NCBI GenBank assembly: GCA_017999365.1
Contig: JAGNLW010000003.1
Coordinates: 124,001-188,000, forward strand
Origin: Candidatus Aminicenantota bacterium
GTDB lineage: Bacteria > Acidobacteriota > Aminicenantia > Aminicenantales > Saccharicenantaceae
DNA length: 64,000 nt
Direction: 5' to 3'
The notes under the pieces were generated by a model that saw only the letters and a program-made list of their open reading frames with translations, ran no database searches and was not told the origin of the DNA. Made by a program: the position numbers and the translations under genes. The stretch's first letter is position 1. Each line of letters begins with the position of its first letter. This document shows positions 44,644 to 54,062 of the stretch, piece by piece.

Positions 44644-45732
44644 GTGCTGTACTGGCTCCTCGTACCGCTCCGCGACCAGATCTTCTTTTTCAACGTCTTC
44701 CGGTACATCACCGTGCGGACGGCTCTGGCCGGGCTCACGGCCCTGGTCCTGAGCTTCCTCCTCGGCCCCTGGCTCATCGGCCTGCTCCGCCGGCGGCAGA
44801 TCGGCCAGGAGATCCGGGAGGACGGGCCGCAGTCCCACCTCGCCAAGAAGGGCACGCCGTCGATGGGCGGCCTGCTCATCATCCTGTGCACGGTCGTCCC
44901 GACCCTCGTCTGGGGCAACCTGGCCAATGCCTACGTCTGGATCGCCGTCGCGGCCATGGTCCTGTTCGGCCTCATCGGGCTCCTCGACGACGCCCTCAAG
45001 GTCCGCCGCAAAAAGTCGCTGGGGCTTCGGCCGGGCCAGAAGATCCTCCTCCAGGTCCTGCTGGCCGCGGCCGTCGGCCTGGTCCTCGTCTGGATGGGCC
45101 TCAACGGCCAATTCAGCCTCAGCCTGAGCTTCCCCTTCCTCAAGAAGTGGGTGCCCTACCTGGGCTGGTTCTACCTGCCCTGGATCGCCTTCATCCTGGT
45201 CGGCTCGTCCAACGCCGTCAACCTGGCCGACGGGCTGGACGGCCTGGCCATCGGCCTGTCCCTCATCAGCGCCACGGCCCTGACGGCCCTGACCTACGTC
45301 GCCGGGCACGCCCTCTGGTCCCAGTACCTCAACATCGTCCGGGTGCCGCTCGCGGCCGAGCTGACCGTCTTCGCCGGGGCCTTCTCCGGGGCCTGCCTCG
45401 GTTTCCTGTGGTTCAACTGCCACCCGGCCAAGGTCTTCATGGGCGACGTCGGGGCCCTGTCGATCGGCGGGACCCTGGCCGTCATCGCCCTGCTCATCAA
45501 ACAGGAGTTCCTTCTCTTCACCGTGGCCGGGGTGTTCATCCTCGAAGCCCTCTCGGTCCTGCTCCAGGTCTCCTACTTCAAGATCAGCAAGGGCAAGCGC
45601 ATCTTCCGGATGGCGCCCCTCCACCACCACTTCGAGCTGTCCGGCTGGCCCGAGAGCCAGGTCGTCGTCCGATTCTGGATCCTGGGCCTCATCTTCGCCC
45701 TGTTCAGCCTGGCCACCCTGAAACTGAGATAG
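44644..45732 (+). CDS. mraY: Phospho-MurNAc-pentapeptide translocase
   Basis: 362 aa, ten membrane helices. Conserved loops: GTPSMGGLLI, the DD of LLDDALKVRRKKSLGL, NAVNLADGLDGLAIG, FMGDVGALSIGG and HHHFELSGWPES. Forms lipid I from the pentapeptide precursor and undecaprenyl phosphate. GTG start. murD follows after 2 nt. Confidence 0.97.
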   Translation: MLYWLLVPLRDQIFFFNVFRYITVRTALAGLTALVLSFLLGPWLIGLLRRRQIGQEIREDGPQSHLAKKGTPSMGGLLIILCTVVPTLVWGNLANAYVWIAVAAMVLFGLIGLLDDALKVRRKKSLGLRPGQKILLQVLLAAAVGLVLVWMGLNGQFSLSLSFPFLKKWVPYLGWFYLPWIAFILVGSSNAVNLADGLDGLAIGLSLISATALTALTYVAGHALWSQYLNIVRVPLAAELTVFAGAFSGACLGFLWFNCHPAKVFMGDVGALSIGGTLAVIALLIKQEFLLFTVAGVFILEALSVLLQVSYFKISKGKRIFRMAPLHHHFELSGWPESQVVVRFWILGLIFALFSLATLKLR

Positions 45733-45734
45733 AC

Positions 45735-47111
45735 ATGGACCTGAAGGGTAAGCGCGTTCTCGTCGTCGGCTTCGAGCGGACCGGCCGGGCCGCGGCCCGC
45801 TTCCTGGCCGGCCGCGGCGCCCGCGTCCGGATCACGGACAGCAAGCCGGCCGCGATCTTCGGCGGCGCGATCCGGGAGTTCGAGAAGCTCGGCGCGGCCT
45901 TCGAGCTCGGCGGGCACCGGCCCGAGGCCTTCCTCGAGGCCGACCTCATCGTCCCCAGCCCCGGCGTGCCGCCCCTCGCCGAGCTCCTGGCCGCCCGCGC
46001 CAACGGCGTGCCGGTCCTGTCCGAGATCGAGCTGGCCTGCCGGTTCCTCCGCGGCCGGATCGTCGGGATCACCGGCACGAACGGCAAGTCGACGACCTCG
46101 ACCCTCGTCCACGGCATCCTCCGGGAGGGCGGCCTCAAGGCCTTCCTGGCCGGCAACATCGGGACGCCGCTCGTCTCTTTCGTCGACCGCAGCCGCGACG
46201 GCCACGTCTACGTCACCGAGATCTCGAGCTTCCAGCTCGAGTACACCGAGCGGTTCGCGCCGGCCGTGGCCGCCGTCCTCAACGTCTCCGAGAACCACCT
46301 CGACTGGCACGGTTCCTTCGAGAGCTACTTCGAGGCCAAGAAGAAGCTCGTCCTGCGGCAGGGGCCCGAAGGCCTGGCCGTCCTCAACCGCGACGACGCC
46401 CGCGTCTGGGGCCTGGCCGCCGAGGCCCGCTCGCGGGTCTACGGCTTCAGCCCGGCCCGCCGCCCGGCCCGGGGCGCCTTCCTCGAGAACGGCTGGGTCG
46501 TCTTTCGCGACGGCGGCCGGCCGGACAGGGTCCTGCCCGTTTCGCGCATCCCGCTGCCCGGCGCCCACAACCTGGAGAACGTCCTGGCCGCCGCCCTCGT
46601 CGGCCGCCTCCTGGGCATCCCCGCGCCGGCCGTCCGGCGGGCCGTCGAGGCCTTCCGCGGCCTCGAGCACCGGCTCGAGGACGTCGGGACCTTCGGCGGC
46701 GTCCGCTTCGTCAACGACTCCAAGGCCACGACCGTGGCCGCGACGCTCCGGGCCCTGGCCAGCTTCGACCGGCCCGTCGTCCTCATCCTCGGCGGCCGCG
46801 GCAAGGGCGGCGACTTCTCCCCGCTCCGGGCGGCGGTCGCCAAGAAGGCCCGCGCGGTCGTCCTCGTCGGCGAGTCCGCCGGCAAGATCGAAGCCGCCCT
46901 CGGCGGCGTCGTCCCGGTCGACCGGGCCGCCGACTACCGCGGCGTCGTCCGGGCCGCCCGGGACCGGGCCGTCCGCGGCGACGTCGTCCTGCTGGCCCCG
47001 GCCTGCACGAGCTGGGACATGTTCAAGAACTTCGAGGAGCGCGGCCGGGTCTTCAAGCGCGAGGTCCGACGGCAGGCCGCCGGGCCGCGCCCGAAAGGGG
47101 CCGGCCGATGA
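45735..47111 (+). CDS. murD: UDP-MurNAc-L-alanine:D-glutamate ligase
   Basis: 458 aa. N-terminal Rossmann-type VVGFERTGRAAARFL, ATP loop GTNGKSTTS, TEISSFQLEY, HLDWHGSFESYFEAKKKLV with the carbamylated lysine, and C-terminal NDSKATTVAAT plus LILGGRGKGGDF. Adds D-Glu to UDP-MurNAc-L-Ala. ATGA overlap with ftsW. Confidence 0.96.
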   Translation: MDLKGKRVLVVGFERTGRAAARFLAGRGARVRITDSKPAAIFGGAIREFEKLGAAFELGGHRPEAFLEADLIVPSPGVPPLAELLAARANGVPVLSEIELACRFLRGRIVGITGTNGKSTTSTLVHGILREGGLKAFLAGNIGTPLVSFVDRSRDGHVYVTEISSFQLEYTERFAPAVAAVLNVSENHLDWHGSFESYFEAKKKLVLRQGPEGLAVLNRDDARVWGLAAEARSRVYGFSPARRPARGAFLENGWVVFRDGGRPDRVLPVSRIPLPGAHNLENVLAAALVGRLLGIPAPAVRRAVEAFRGLEHRLEDVGTFGGVRFVNDSKATTVAATLRALASFDRPVVLILGGRGKGGDFSPLRAAVAKKARAVVLVGESAGKIEAALGGVVPVDRAADYRGVVRAARDRAVRGDVVLLAPACTSWDMFKNFEERGRVFKREVRRQAAGPRPKGAGR

Positions 47112-48226
47112 GCCCGCGCCGCCGCTTCGGCTTCGACGTCCAGCTCCTGGCCGTCACCCTGGCCCTGGTGGGCATCGGCATCTTCTTCGTCTTCAGCGCC
47201 TCGAGCTTCATGGCCAGCGAGAAATACGGCCAGTCCCTGTACTTCCTCTTCCAGCAGGCCCTCGGCGCGGCCGCCGGCCTGGCCGTCGTGGCCTTCCTCG
47301 TCTCGGTCAAGAAGTCCTTCTTCCTCGAGCCGCCCTTCGCCTACGGCCTCCTCGCCGTGACGGCCGCGATGCTCGCGGCCTGCCTGGTCATGCCGGCCGT
47401 GGCCAACACCCACCGCTGGATCCTCCTGCCCGGGCTCCGCTTCCAGCCCTCGGAGCTGGCCAAGATCAGCGTCGTCCTGGCCCTGGCCGCCTGGCTCGAG
47501 AGCAAGAAGGACGCCGCCAACGACCGCAAGAACCTGGCCCTCGTGGCCGGGGCCCTGGCCGTCCTCGTCGTCCTGGTCCTCATCGAGCCGGACTTCGGCA
47601 CGGCCGTCCTGCTGACGGTGATGGCGGCCACGGTCCTGTTCATCGGCGGGGTCAAGCTGCGCTACCTCGTCGGCGCCGGCGTGCTGGCCGGGGCCCTGTT
47701 CGCTCTGGTCCTGGTCCAGGCCGATTACCGGGTGGCCCGGCTCCAGGGCTTCCTGGGCGCCGACCGGGACGCGCTCGGGGCCGGCTACCAGGTCGCCCAG
47801 TCGAAGCTGGCCTTGGGCTCGGGCGGGCTGGTCGGGACGGGCTTCGGCCGCAGCACCCAGAAGCTGAACTACCTACCCTTCAACCACACCGATTTCATCT
47901 TCGCCATCCTGGGCGAGGAGACGGGGCTCCTGGGGACCTTCGTCACTTTGGCCCTCTATCTCCTCTTCCTGTGGCGGGGGCTGAAGATCGCCCTGGAGGC
48001 GCCGTCGCCGGCGCTCAAGATGACCGCGGCCGGGCTGACGCTCGCCGTCGTGGGACAGGCGCTGATGAACATGTCCATCGTCCTCGGGCTCGGCCCGGCC
48101 AAGGGCACGACGCTGCCGCTGCTGTCCTACGGCCGGTCCTCCCTCATCTGCACGCTGGCCGCGGTCGGCCTGCTCCTCCACATCAGCCAGAAACGCGCCG
48201 ACACCGGCGGGACGGTCAGGATCTGA
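47108..48226 (+). CDS. ftsW: Septal peptidoglycan glycosyltransferase FtsW (SEDS)
   Basis: 372 aa, about ten membrane helices. SEDS signatures: GIGIFFVFSAS, HRWILLPGLRFQPSELAKI, EPDFGTAVLL, the large loop ending FNHTDFIFAILGEETGLLG and LPLLSYGRSSL. Polymerises septal glycan strands with FtsI. murG begins 4 nt later. Confidence 0.96.
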   Translation: MSPRRRFGFDVQLLAVTLALVGIGIFFVFSASSFMASEKYGQSLYFLFQQALGAAAGLAVVAFLVSVKKSFFLEPPFAYGLLAVTAAMLAACLVMPAVANTHRWILLPGLRFQPSELAKISVVLALAAWLESKKDAANDRKNLALVAGALAVLVVLVLIEPDFGTAVLLTVMAATVLFIGGVKLRYLVGAGVLAGALFALVLVQADYRVARLQGFLGADRDALGAGYQVAQSKLALGSGGLVGTGFGRSTQKLNYLPFNHTDFIFAILGEETGLLGTFVTLALYLLFLWRGLKIALEAPSPALKMTAAGLTLAVVGQALMNMSIVLGLGPAKGTTLPLLSYGRSSLICTLAAVGLLLHISQKRADTGGTVRI

Positions 48227-48230
48227 GGCC

Positions 48231-49331
48231 ATGGCCGGGCGCGGCGTGATCATCAGCGGCGGCGGGACGGGGGGGCACCTCTACCCCGCCCTGGTCGTCG
48301 GGCGACGGCTCCGGGCCGAGGCGCCGGACCTGCCCCTGACCTTCGTCGGGACCCGTCGCGACGTCGAGCAGCGCATCATGGCCGAGCAGGGCGTGCGTTT
48401 CATCCCCATGCGCATCGAGGGCCTCAAGGGCCGCGGCCTCAAGAGCCTGCGCGGCCTTCTCGTCCTGCCCCTGGCCTTCGCCCACTCGCTGGCCATCCTG
48501 GCCCGGACCCGGCCGCGCCTGGTCATCGGCGTCGGCGGCTACAGCTCGGGACCGATCGTGCTCCTGGCCTCCTGGCTCGGGATCCCGACCGTCATCCTCG
48601 AGCAGAACGCCCGGCCGGGCTTCACCAACCGGCTCCTGGCCCGGGCCGTCCGCAAGGCCGTCGTGGCCTTCCCCTCGACCCTGCCCTGCTTCCGGGGCAA
48701 GGGCGTCGTCCTCGGCAATCCCGTCCGGGAGGAGTTCTACGCCCTGCCGGCCCAGCCGCGCTCGGCGACCCTCGATGTCCTCGTCTTCGGAGGCAGCCAG
48801 GGCTCCCGCTTCCTCAACGATCTCGTCGTCGCCGCCCTGCCGCTCCTGGCCGGCGCCAAAGACCGCCTGCACTTGACCCATCAGACTGGCCCCCGCGATC
48901 TCGAGCGGGTGGCCGCCGCCTACCGGGCCGCCGGCCTCGACGCGGCCGAGGTCGCCGCCTATCTGTCGCCGATGGCCGCGTACTTCGGCCGGGCCGGCCT
49001 CGTCGTCTGCCGGGCCGGGGCCACGACCCTGGCCGAGCTCGTGGCCGCCCGCCGGGCGGCGCTTCTCATCCCCTTCGCCGGGGCCTCCGACGACCATCAG
49101 ACGGCCAACGCCCGCGAGCTCGAGGCCGCCGGCGGCGCCGCCGTCCTGGCCGAGGCCGAAGCCTCGCCCGAGGCCCTGGCCGCCCGCGTCCTCGGCTGGC
49201 TCGACCGGCCCGCGGAGCTCGAGGCCATGGCCGCCAACGCCGGCCGCCTCCAAGCCCCCGATCCGGCCGGACGCATCGCCGCCCTGTGCCTGTCCCTCAT
49301 CGGCCGCCGCCCCAAGGAGGACCCCTCGTGA
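48231..49331 (+). CDS. murG: Lipid II-forming GlcNAc transferase
   Basis: 366 aa GT28. GGGTGGHLYPAL near the N-terminus, GVGGYSSGP, EQNARPGFTNR, the donor-site VFGGSQGSRFLND and CRAGATTLAEL, followed by PFAGASDDHQTANA. Transfers GlcNAc from UDP-GlcNAc to lipid I at the inner membrane face. GTGA overlap with murC. Confidence 0.96.
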   Translation: MAGRGVIISGGGTGGHLYPALVVGRRLRAEAPDLPLTFVGTRRDVEQRIMAEQGVRFIPMRIEGLKGRGLKSLRGLLVLPLAFAHSLAILARTRPRLVIGVGGYSSGPIVLLASWLGIPTVILEQNARPGFTNRLLARAVRKAVVAFPSTLPCFRGKGVVLGNPVREEFYALPAQPRSATLDVLVFGGSQGSRFLNDLVVAALPLLAGAKDRLHLTHQTGPRDLERVAAAYRAAGLDAAEVAAYLSPMAAYFGRAGLVVCRAGATTLAELVAARRAALLIPFAGASDDHQTANARELEAAGGAAVLAEAEASPEALAARVLGWLDRPAELEAMAANAGRLQAPDPAGRIAALCLSLIGRRPKEDPS

Positions 49332-50716
49332 CCAAGAAGGGCTATCGCAAGCTCAACCACATCCACATGGTCGGGATCGGCGGCACGGGCATGAACGGCA
49401 TCGCCGAGGTCCTGCTCAACCTGGGCTACAAGGTCTCGGGCTCCGACATCCAGGAGAACGACGCCACCCGCCGGCTGGTCCGCCTGGGCGCCCAGGTGGC
49501 CATCGGCCACCGGGCCGAGAACCTGAGCAACGCCGACGTCGTCGTCACCTCCTCGGCCGTCCGCGAGGACAACGTCGAGGTCCGCAAGGCCCGGGCCGGC
49601 CTCATCCCGGTCATCCCGCGGGCCGAGATGCTGGCCGAGCTCATGCGCATGAAGTACGGCGTCGCCGTGGCCGGCTCGCACGGCAAGACGACGACGACCT
49701 CGATGACGGCCCTGGTCCTCGAGGCCGGCGGCTTCGACCCGACCGTCATCGTCGGCGGCCGGCTGAACACCATCGGGGCCAACGCCAAGCTCGGCGCCGG
49801 CGACTTCATCGTGGCCGAGGCCGACGAGAGCGACCGCTCCTTCCTCTACCTGTCCCCCTTCATCGCCGTCCTGACCAACATCGACGAGGAGCACCTCGAC
49901 CAGTACAAGAGCGTCGACGACCTCAAGGAGACCTTCGTCAATTTCGCCAACAAGGTCCCCTTCTATTGCCCCGTCATCCTCTGCCTCGACGACCCCAACC
50001 TCCAGAGCATCATCCCCCAGATCGAGCGCCGCATCGTCACCTACGGCTTCTCGGCCCAGTCGGACCTCACGGCCCGCGACTTCGCCTTCGACGAGTTCCG
50101 CAGCGCCTCGGTCCTGCTGGCCAAGGGCAAGCCCCTCGGGGCCCTCAGGCTGCAGGTGCCGGGGATGCACAACATCCTCAACGCCCTGGCCGCGGCCGCG
50201 GTCGGGCTCGACCTCGACATGGCCCCCCGGTCCATCCTCGAGGCGCTGGAGAGCTACACGGGGACGGGCCGGCGCTTCGAGCTGCGCAAGACCGTCGGCG
50301 ACGTCATGGTCGTCGAGGACTACGCCCACCACCCGACCGAGATCCGGGCCACGCTCGAGGCCGCGAAACGGGGCTGGTCCCGCCGCGTCGTGGCCGTCTT
50401 CCAGCCCCACCGCTACACCCGGCTGGCCCAGCTCATGACGGCCTTCGCCACGGCCTTCAACCAGGCCGACGTCCTGGTCCTGACGGACATCTACCCGGCC
50501 GGCGAGGACCCCATCCCCGGCGTCGACGGGCGGGCCCTGTACGAGGAGGTCCGCCAGTTCGGCCACAAGAACGTCCACTTCGAGCCCGACCTCAAGCGGA
50601 TCGGCCCGCTCCTCGGAGGGCTCCTGGCCCCCGGCGACATCGTCCTCGTCCTCGGCGCCGGCAACGTCAACCGGACCATCCCGGACATCGTGGCCGCCCT
50701 GGAGGCCAGGAGCTGA
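49328..50716 (+). CDS. murC: UDP-MurNAc:L-alanine ligase
   Basis: 462 aa. HMVGIGGTGMNGIAEVL UDP-binding N-terminus, ATP loop GSHGKTTTTS, EADESDRSFL, LTNIDEEHLDQY, C-terminal EDYAHHPTEIRATLEA and QPHRYTR. First amino-acid-adding step. GTG start overlaps murG. In many clusters murB and ddl follow; here ftsQ follows after one base. Confidence 0.96.
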   Translation: MTKKGYRKLNHIHMVGIGGTGMNGIAEVLLNLGYKVSGSDIQENDATRRLVRLGAQVAIGHRAENLSNADVVVTSSAVREDNVEVRKARAGLIPVIPRAEMLAELMRMKYGVAVAGSHGKTTTTSMTALVLEAGGFDPTVIVGGRLNTIGANAKLGAGDFIVAEADESDRSFLYLSPFIAVLTNIDEEHLDQYKSVDDLKETFVNFANKVPFYCPVILCLDDPNLQSIIPQIERRIVTYGFSAQSDLTARDFAFDEFRSASVLLAKGKPLGALRLQVPGMHNILNALAAAAVGLDLDMAPRSILEALESYTGTGRRFELRKTVGDVMVVEDYAHHPTEIRATLEAAKRGWSRRVVAVFQPHRYTRLAQLMTAFATAFNQADVLVLTDIYPAGEDPIPGVDGRALYEEVRQFGHKNVHFEPDLKRIGPLLGGLLAPGDIVLVLGAGNVNRTIPDIVAALEARS

Positions 50717-50717
50717 C

Positions 50718-51554
50718 ATGGCCACCGACGTCCGCGCCCACCGCCTGTTCCTCCGGCCCGGAGGCAAGGGCCTGGCCCTGCGCAAGGACCGGAAGAGGCG
50801 GGCCTTCGGGCCGCGGCAGGTCCTGGTCCTGCTCGCCCTTCAGGCGGTCTTCTTCCTGGCCCTGCGCGAGGCCTACCTGTTCCTCATCACCTGGGACGAG
50901 CTGGCCGTCCGCAAGGTCGACGTCGTCTGCGCCAAGCCCGAGCTCAAGGCCGCCCTGGACGCCCACTTCGCCGGGGCCCGCCTCGGCAACATCCTGCTCT
51001 GCGACCTCGACGCCCTGCGGGCCCGGGTCCGGCGGCTGGCCTGGGTCGAGGACGCCGGGGTCCGCAAGGTCTTCCCCTCGCGGCTGGTCGTCACGGTCGC
51101 GGTCCGGACGCCGTTCCTCGTCCTCGAGCGCGGCGGCGGGCTGTGGCTGGCCGACGCCTCGGGACACGTCCTCGAGCCGGTTTTCGACACCGGCGAATAC
51201 GGCCTGCCCGTCGTCTCGGACGAGGCGGGGTTCGCGACCGACGCCTTCGGCAAGTGGGAGGCCGCGGCCCGCTGCTACAACGCCCTGCCGCAGGACGAGA
51301 AGGCCCGGCTGGCGGGGCTGCGCTGCGGCGACTTCGGCACGCTCGAGCTGGCCTTCAAGGACGACCCCGTCCGGGTCGTCGTCGGCCGGTACGACCCGGC
51401 CGCGGACCTGGCCCGGTTCCGGGCCCGGCGGGCCGGCTGGGAGCGGCTCTTCGGGCCCCTGGCCCGCGTCCACATGGGCTTCGACGGCCGGACCTTCGTG
51501 CGCCCCGCGGAGCCGGCCGGGGACGGCGTCCCCGCACCTGACAAAGGAGACTGA
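50718..51554 (+). CDS. ftsQ: Cell division protein FtsQ
   Basis: 278 aa. Basic cytoplasmic tail (GGKGLALRKDRKRRAFGPRQ), one membrane helix (~35-55), a POTRA-like domain (VRKVDVVCAKPELKAALDAHFAG ... VRRLAWVEDAGVRKVFPSRLVVTV) and the FtsQ beta domain. Weakly conserved, as usual; position between murC and ftsA supports the call. 3 nt before ftsA. Confidence 0.9.
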   Translation: MATDVRAHRLFLRPGGKGLALRKDRKRRAFGPRQVLVLLALQAVFFLALREAYLFLITWDELAVRKVDVVCAKPELKAALDAHFAGARLGNILLCDLDALRARVRRLAWVEDAGVRKVFPSRLVVTVAVRTPFLVLERGGGLWLADASGHVLEPVFDTGEYGLPVVSDEAGFATDAFGKWEAAARCYNALPQDEKARLAGLRCGDFGTLELAFKDDPVRVVVGRYDPAADLARFRARRAGWERLFGPLARVHMGFDGRTFVRPAEPAGDGVPAPDKGD

Positions 51555-51557
51555 GCC

Positions 51558-52781
51558 ATGCCCAAGAACAGCTACATCGTCGGGTTCGACATCGGCACGC
51601 GCAAGGTCGTCGCCGTCATCGGCGAGGTCACCGAGGAGCGCAAGGTCGAGATCATCGGCATCGGCACGGCCGACTCCCACGGCCTGCGCAAGGGCGTCGT
51701 CGTCGACCTCGAGGCCACGACGTCGGCCATCAAGAAGGCCCAGGAGGAGGCCGAGCTCATGGCCGGGGTCGAGATCGCCTCGGCCTTCTTCGGCATCTCC
51801 GGCGCCCACATCAAGAGCTTCAACAGCAAGGGCGTCGTGGCCGTCTCCGGCAAGAACCGGGAGATCACCCGCGAGGACATCCGCCGCGTCGTCGACCAGT
51901 CCAAGGCCATCCCCATCCCGCCCGACCGCGAGATCATCCACATCATCCCCCAGGAGTACATCGTCGACGACCAGGACGGCATCAAGGACCCGGCCGGCAT
52001 GAGCGGCATCAAGCTCGAGGTCAACGTCCACATCATCACGGCCGCCCTGACCTCGCTCCAGAACCTCAAGAGCTGCGTCGGGCGGGCCGGCATCGGGATC
52101 GAGGAGATCGTCCTCAACCAGATCGCCACGGCCCAGGCCGTCCTGACCCAGGACGAGCGCGAGCTCGGCGTCGGCCAGATCGACATCGGCGCCGGGACGA
52201 CCGAGGTGGCCATCTACGAGCGCGGCAGCCTCTGGTACACCTCGACCATCCCCATCGGCGGCGACAACTTCACCAACGACATCGCCGTCGGCCTGCGGAC
52301 GCCCATCCCCGAGGCCGAGCGGATCAAGAAGAAGTTCGGCTGCCTGGCCGGGCCGCCCGTCGACGACCAGGAGACCATCGAGGTCCCCTCGGTCGGCAAG
52401 GGCCGCAAGCCCCGGGTCCTGTCGCGCCAGCTGCTGGCCGACATCATCCAGCCGCGGGCCGAGGAGATCTTCCGGCTGGTCGACTCCGACATCAAGCGCA
52501 TGGGCTACGACAAATCGCTCAACTCGGGCATCGTCCTGACCGGCGGCACGGCCCTCCTCGAGGGCCTCGAGGAGGTGGCCGAGGAGATCTTCGACCTCCC
52601 GGTGCGGCGCGGCGACCCGAGCGGCGTCGGCGGCCTGGTCGACCGCGTTTCGACCCCCGATTTCGCGACGGCCGTGGGGCTCATCCTCTACGGCTTCCGG
52701 ATATGGCAGGACCGCGGGCTCTCGAAGGACAAGAAGAGGGGCGCGCTCTCCCGGTTCAAGGACTGGTTCAAGGAAGGATAA
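51558..52781 (+). CDS. ftsA: Cell division protein FtsA
   Basis: 407 aa actin-like ATPase. FDIGTRKVVAVIGE phosphate loop, SHGLRKGVVVDLEAT of the 1C domain, IDIGAGTTEVAIYERG, LTGGTALLEGL, and a C-terminal amphipathic membrane-targeting helix GALSRFKDWFKEG. Anchors FtsZ to the membrane. ftsZ starts 9 nt later with AAGGAGG. Confidence 0.97.
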   Translation: MPKNSYIVGFDIGTRKVVAVIGEVTEERKVEIIGIGTADSHGLRKGVVVDLEATTSAIKKAQEEAELMAGVEIASAFFGISGAHIKSFNSKGVVAVSGKNREITREDIRRVVDQSKAIPIPPDREIIHIIPQEYIVDDQDGIKDPAGMSGIKLEVNVHIITAALTSLQNLKSCVGRAGIGIEEIVLNQIATAQAVLTQDERELGVGQIDIGAGTTEVAIYERGSLWYTSTIPIGGDNFTNDIAVGLRTPIPEAERIKKKFGCLAGPPVDDQETIEVPSVGKGRKPRVLSRQLLADIIQPRAEEIFRLVDSDIKRMGYDKSLNSGIVLTGGTALLEGLEEVAEEIFDLPVRRGDPSGVGGLVDRVSTPDFATAVGLILYGFRIWQDRGLSKDKKRGALSRFKDWFKEG

Positions 52782-52790
52782 GGAGGACAC

Positions 52791-54062
52791 ATGAGCGAAG
52801 ATCCCAGCCGGCTGAAATTCCACCTGGTCGAGGACCAGCTCGGGGCCAAGATCAAGGTCATCGGGCTCGGCGGCGGCGGCGGCAACGCCGTCAACCGCAT
52901 GATCGAGCACGGCATCCAGGGCGTCGAGTTCATCGCCGTCAACACCGACGTCCAGGCCCTCAACGGCAACCGGGCCAAGACGAAGATCCAGATCGGCACC
53001 CAGCTGACCAAGGGCCTGGGCTCGGGCGGCCGGCCCGAGGTCGGCAAGCAGGCGGCCATGGAGGACACCGAGCGGCTGCTCGAGTGCCTCCAGGGCGCGG
53101 ACATGGTCTTCCTGACCACGGGCCTCGGCGGCGGCACGGGCACGGGCTCGACGCCGATCATCGCCAACATCGCCGCCGAGCTCGACATCCTGGTCATCGC
53201 CATCGTCACCCTGCCGTTCGGCTTCGAGGGGCGCGTCCGGATGCGGCAGGCCGAGCAGGGGCTCAAGGAGCTCAAGTCGGCCGTCGACACGGTCATCGCC
53301 ATCCCCAACGAGCGGCTCGTCCAGACGGTCAACATGGCCACCTCGGTCCAGGACGCCTTCCGGCTGGCCGACGACATCCTGCGCCAGGCCGCCCAGGGCA
53401 TCTCGGACCTCATCACCAAGCCCGGCCTCATCAACCTGGACTTCGCCGACGTCAAGTCGGTCATGAAGGGCATGGGCATGGCCTTCATGGGCACGGGCCT
53501 GGCCACGGGCGAGAACCGGGCCCTCGAGGCGGCCGAGAAGGCCATCTCCTCGCCGCTGCTCATCGACACCTCCATCGAGGGCGCCCACGGCGTCCTCATC
53601 AACATCACCGGCGGCAAGACCATGACCCTCCACGAGGTCTCCAAGGCCTCCCAGCTCATCCACAGCCTGGCCGATCCCGACGCCAACATCATCTTCGGCA
53701 CGGTCATCGACGAGGGCATGAAGGACACGGTCAAGGTCACCGTCATCGCCACCGGCTTCGACCTGCCCGCGGAGAAGAGCTTGGCCCCGACGCCGTCGGC
53801 GACGCCGTCGGTGACGCCGGCGCCTGCCGGCGCGGCCCCGGTCCGGGCGGCCGCCCGGCGGCCGGCCGAGCCGTTCCCGGTCATGCCCCAGACGCCGCCC
53901 TATCTCTTCGAGAGCCAGGCGGCCGGGGGGCGGGCCGCGCGGACGCCGGAGTGGGAGCCCTCGGCCCTGTGCGAGAAGCAGTGGGAGACCTACGAGACGC
54001 CGTCCTTCATCCGCCGGACCAAGCATGCCTCGATGAGGAAGACGCCCCATGACATCAGCTGA
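52791..54062 (+). CDS. ftsZ: Cell division GTPase FtsZ
   Basis: 423 aa. [13 protein letters not shown], the tubulin signature [11 protein letters not shown]7-loop [11 protein letters not shown], a Pro/Ala/Thr-rich linker (about residues 325-395) and a C-terminal peptide ETPSFIRR for FtsA binding, with an additional basic tail [14 protein letters not shown]. Its last 14 nt overlap the start of hutI. Confidence 0.98.
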   Translation: MSEDPSRLKFHLVEDQLGAKIKVIGLGGGGGNAVNRMIEHGIQGVEFIAVNTDVQALNGNRAKTKIQIGTQLTKGLGSGGRPEVGKQAAMEDTERLLECLQGADMVFLTTGLGGGTGTGSTPIIANIAAELDILVIAIVTLPFGFEGRVRMRQAEQGLKELKSAVDTVIAIPNERLVQTVNMATSVQDAFRLADDILRQAAQGISDLITKPGLINLDFADVKSVMKGMGMAFMGTGLATGENRALEAAEKAISSPLLIDTSIEGAHGVLINITGGKTMTLHEVSKASQLIHSLADPDANIIFGTVIDEGMKDTVKVTVIATGFDLPAEKSLAPTPSATPSVTPAPAGAAPVRAAARRPAEPFPVMPQTPPYLFESQAAGGRAARTPEWEPSALCEKQWETYETPSFIRRTKHASMRKTPHDIS